7,027 nucleotides of DNA from an uncultured bacterium. GTDB lineage: Bacteria > Bacillota > Clostridia > Oscillospirales > Ruminococcaceae. The position numbers and the translations under genes are program-made. The stretch's first letter is position 1. Every line of letters begins with the position of its first letter. Below, piece after piece: positions 5,848-7,027 of the stretch. The notes under the pieces were generated by a model. That model did not search any database. It was not told the DNA's origin and was given only the letters and a program-made list of their open reading frames with translations. The stretch is from NCBI GenBank assembly GCA_905214345.1, contig CAJMLV010000069.1:1-7027 (forward strand). The letters run 5' to 3'.

Positions 5848-6921
5848 ATGAAAGCAAAAAAGTATATGCCCTTGATCGTACTGGCAGCTGTGGTGGTCGT
5901 GCTGGGTGCGGCACTGGTGTTTCTGAACAGTCTGGAGGAAGAGGAGGAAACGGGAATCCCGCTGCTTGATTTCGAAGCTTCTTCCGTAACGGCACTGTCC
6001 TATCGCAACAGCGAAACCGAGGCGACCTTGCTGCAGGACGAGGAGGATACCTGGTATCTGGACCAGGATGCAGACCTGCCCCTGGACCAGGACAGCGTAT
6101 CCTCTTTGGTAGAAGAATTTGCCGCCCTGCAGGCTGTGCGTGACCTGGGGGCCGAAACCGACACCGAAAATATGGGGCTGGACGATCCTACCATGGTGTT
6201 TACCATCGGTGTGGACGGAGCAGACATTGCCTCGGCAGAAACCGCGACGGGGGAGACCGCTTCGGGTGTGTACACTGTCACCATCGGCAGCGAAAATTCT
6301 GTTACCGAAGCGTACTATGCCAAGGTGAGCTGGAATGACCACATCTATACCATTGACGCCGGCAGCTTATCCGGTCTGGTCAAGACGCCCCGGGAACTGT
6401 ACAAAGCCCAGGACATCACCGACCTGGAAGAAGACGAGGTGACTTCCCTCACTTTGCAGACATCCGGCGAATCCATGACCTTTACCTGCACGGACGGCAC
6501 CTGGACTTTGGACAGTGATCCCGACTATGCGCTGAACCAGGATGCCATTGAAAAAATGGCGGCCACCATCTGTTCGCTGGAAACCGAAATGACCATCACC
6601 CACCCCGATGATGAAAGTGTCTACGGTCTGGATGATCCCCAGGCAGTGGTCACCGTGACCGGCAGTGACGGTACCACCATTACCTGCAGCTTCGGCAATG
6701 TTTCGGACAGCGACAGTGATGTCTGCTATATGCGCTCCAGCCATACGGCGGGGGTGGTGTATGAAGTGAACGCCGATCATCTGGCCACGTTTGCCTATAC
6801 CAAAGAGACCTTGCAGGCCGCCACCGAAGAAACGGCGGAAGAGGATGATTCCTCCGACATCATTGCCGAAAATCCCGTGGGCGGCGCAGACGATTACGCC
6901 AACTCCGACTCCGTTTCCTGA
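5848..6921 (+). CDS. DUF4340 domain protein, membrane-anchored, two tandem repeats
   Basis: The protein has 357 aa. A short basic N-terminus (MKAKK) and one hydrophobic span (about 7-27) without a lipobox or clear cleavage site suggest an N-terminal anchor with the rest outside the cell. The outer part is very acidic. It contains two copies of one unit, about 45-176 and 196-313: each has VT(A/S)L near its start, then TW-x-LD...L(D/N)QD, then GLDDP, then beta-rich sequence ending in I/V-Y-x-(I/V)-x-A near its end. This fits DUF4340, a domain often found beside GldG-type genes. A low-complexity acidic tail follows (about 324-357). A weak GAGG (5835-5838) lies 9 nt before the ATG, and the gene follows the GldG-like stop by 14 nt, so coupled translation is likely. 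Function is unknown; a substrate-binding or scaffold role for the transporter is a guess. Confidence 0.85.
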   Translation: MKAKKYMPLIVLAAVVVVLGAALVFLNSLEEEEETGIPLLDFEASSVTALSYRNSETEATLLQDEEDTWYLDQDADLPLDQDSVSSLVEEFAALQAVRDLGAETDTENMGLDDPTMVFTIGVDGADIASAETATGETASGVYTVTIGSENSVTEAYYAKVSWNDHIYTIDAGSLSGLVKTPRELYKAQDITDLEEDEVTSLTLQTSGESMTFTCTDGTWTLDSDPDYALNQDAIEKMAATICSLETEMTITHPDDESVYGLDDPQAVVTVTGSDGTTITCSFGNVSDSDSDVCYMRSSHTAGVVYEVNADHLATFAYTKETLQAATEETAEEDDSSDIIAENPVGGADDYANSDSVS

Positions 6922-6937
6922 TGATCTGAACCTATTA

Positions 6938-6976
6938 AAAACACCTCCGCGGCGAGAATACCTGCGGAGGTGTTTT
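6938..6976. terminator. Bidirectional rho-independent terminator ending the ABC operon
   Basis: AAAACACCTCCGC (6938-6950) pairs perfectly with GCGGAGGTGTTTT (6964-6976). A G-T and a G-C pair can extend the stem to 15 bp, with a 9-nt loop (6953-6961). On the plus strand it ends in TTTTGTGTTGTT. On the minus strand it ends in five T followed by AATAG, which is the better U-tract. It therefore can stop both the ABC operon and any convergent transcript coming from beyond the window. It starts 17 nt after the DUF4340 stop. Confidence 0.88.
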
Positions 6977-7004
6977 GTGTTGTTAGCTTAAGCGTAAGGA
7001 CAAC

Positions 7005-7021
7005 CCCCGGCTATGCCGGGG
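7005..7021. repeat. GC-rich hairpin with 3-nt loop, possible REP/IS200-type end
   Basis: CCCCGGC (7005-7011) pairs perfectly with GCCGGGG (7015-7021) around TAT. No T-run follows on either strand, so it is not a normal terminator. Just upstream lies GCTTAAGC (6986-6993), itself palindromic. Short, GC-rich, tight-loop hairpins next to gene ends are typical of REP sequences and of the subterminal hairpins bound by IS200/IS605-type Y1 transposases. The window ends 6 nt later, so no transposase can be seen. Confidence 0.45.
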
Positions 7022-7027
7022 AGTGTA

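Noticed and set aside
4778..5995. 405-codon open frame on the minus strand
   Set aside because: It lies opposite the GldG-like gene and the start of the DUF4340 gene, and is a compositional shadow with no family resemblance.
1..7027. CRISPR array, tRNA, rRNA, riboswitch or toxin-antitoxin genes
   Set aside because: No regularly spaced repeats, no tRNA cloverleaf, and no leader longer than about 140 bp with conserved riboswitch features. No intergenic stretch exceeds 300 bases.

Overview
The window reads as chromosomal DNA of a fairly GC-rich Gram-positive anaerobe, most likely a clostridial gut bacterium of the Oscillospiraceae type (Faecalibacterium/Gemmiger/Subdoligranulum-like). This rests on protein style, strong purine-rich ribosome binding sites, sigma-A type promoters and dense U-tract terminators. 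It is an inference, and no rRNA or marker gene is present to fix the genus. All genes look intact.

Left part (1-2261). Bases 1-54 look like the outer end of an IS3-family insertion sequence whose body lies outside the window. Next come two coenzyme A biosynthesis genes, transcribed away from each other. coaX (type III pantothenate kinase, minus strand) does step 1. coaBC (bifunctional phosphopantothenoylcysteine synthetase/decarboxylase, plus strand) does steps 2 and 3. They share a 124-bp intergenic region with two strong, physically interlocked promoters and a perfect 19-bp palindrome that covers the coaX -10 box. A strong rho-independent terminator closes coaBC.

Right part (2262-6976). 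A separate four-gene operon follows, on the plus strand and with only 3-19 bp between genes: an ABC-2 type ATPase, a six- or seven-helix permease, a GldG-type membrane-anchored auxiliary protein, and a membrane-anchored DUF4340 protein made of two tandem repeats. The set resembles the GldA/GldF/GldG module known from Bacteroidetes gliding motility, with a DUF4340 protein added. The proteins probably form one envelope complex in which an ATPase/permease core drives or is gated by two large extracytoplasmic domains. Its substrate cannot be read from the sequence, and gliding is unlikely in this host. A bidirectional terminator ends the operon.

End (6977-7027). A small GC-rich hairpin with a 3-nt loop lies beyond the terminator. 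It could be the subterminal hairpin of a REP/IS200-type element, but the window stops before this can be decided. The most interesting items are the CoA divergent promoter/palindrome and the Gld-like operon of unknown function.
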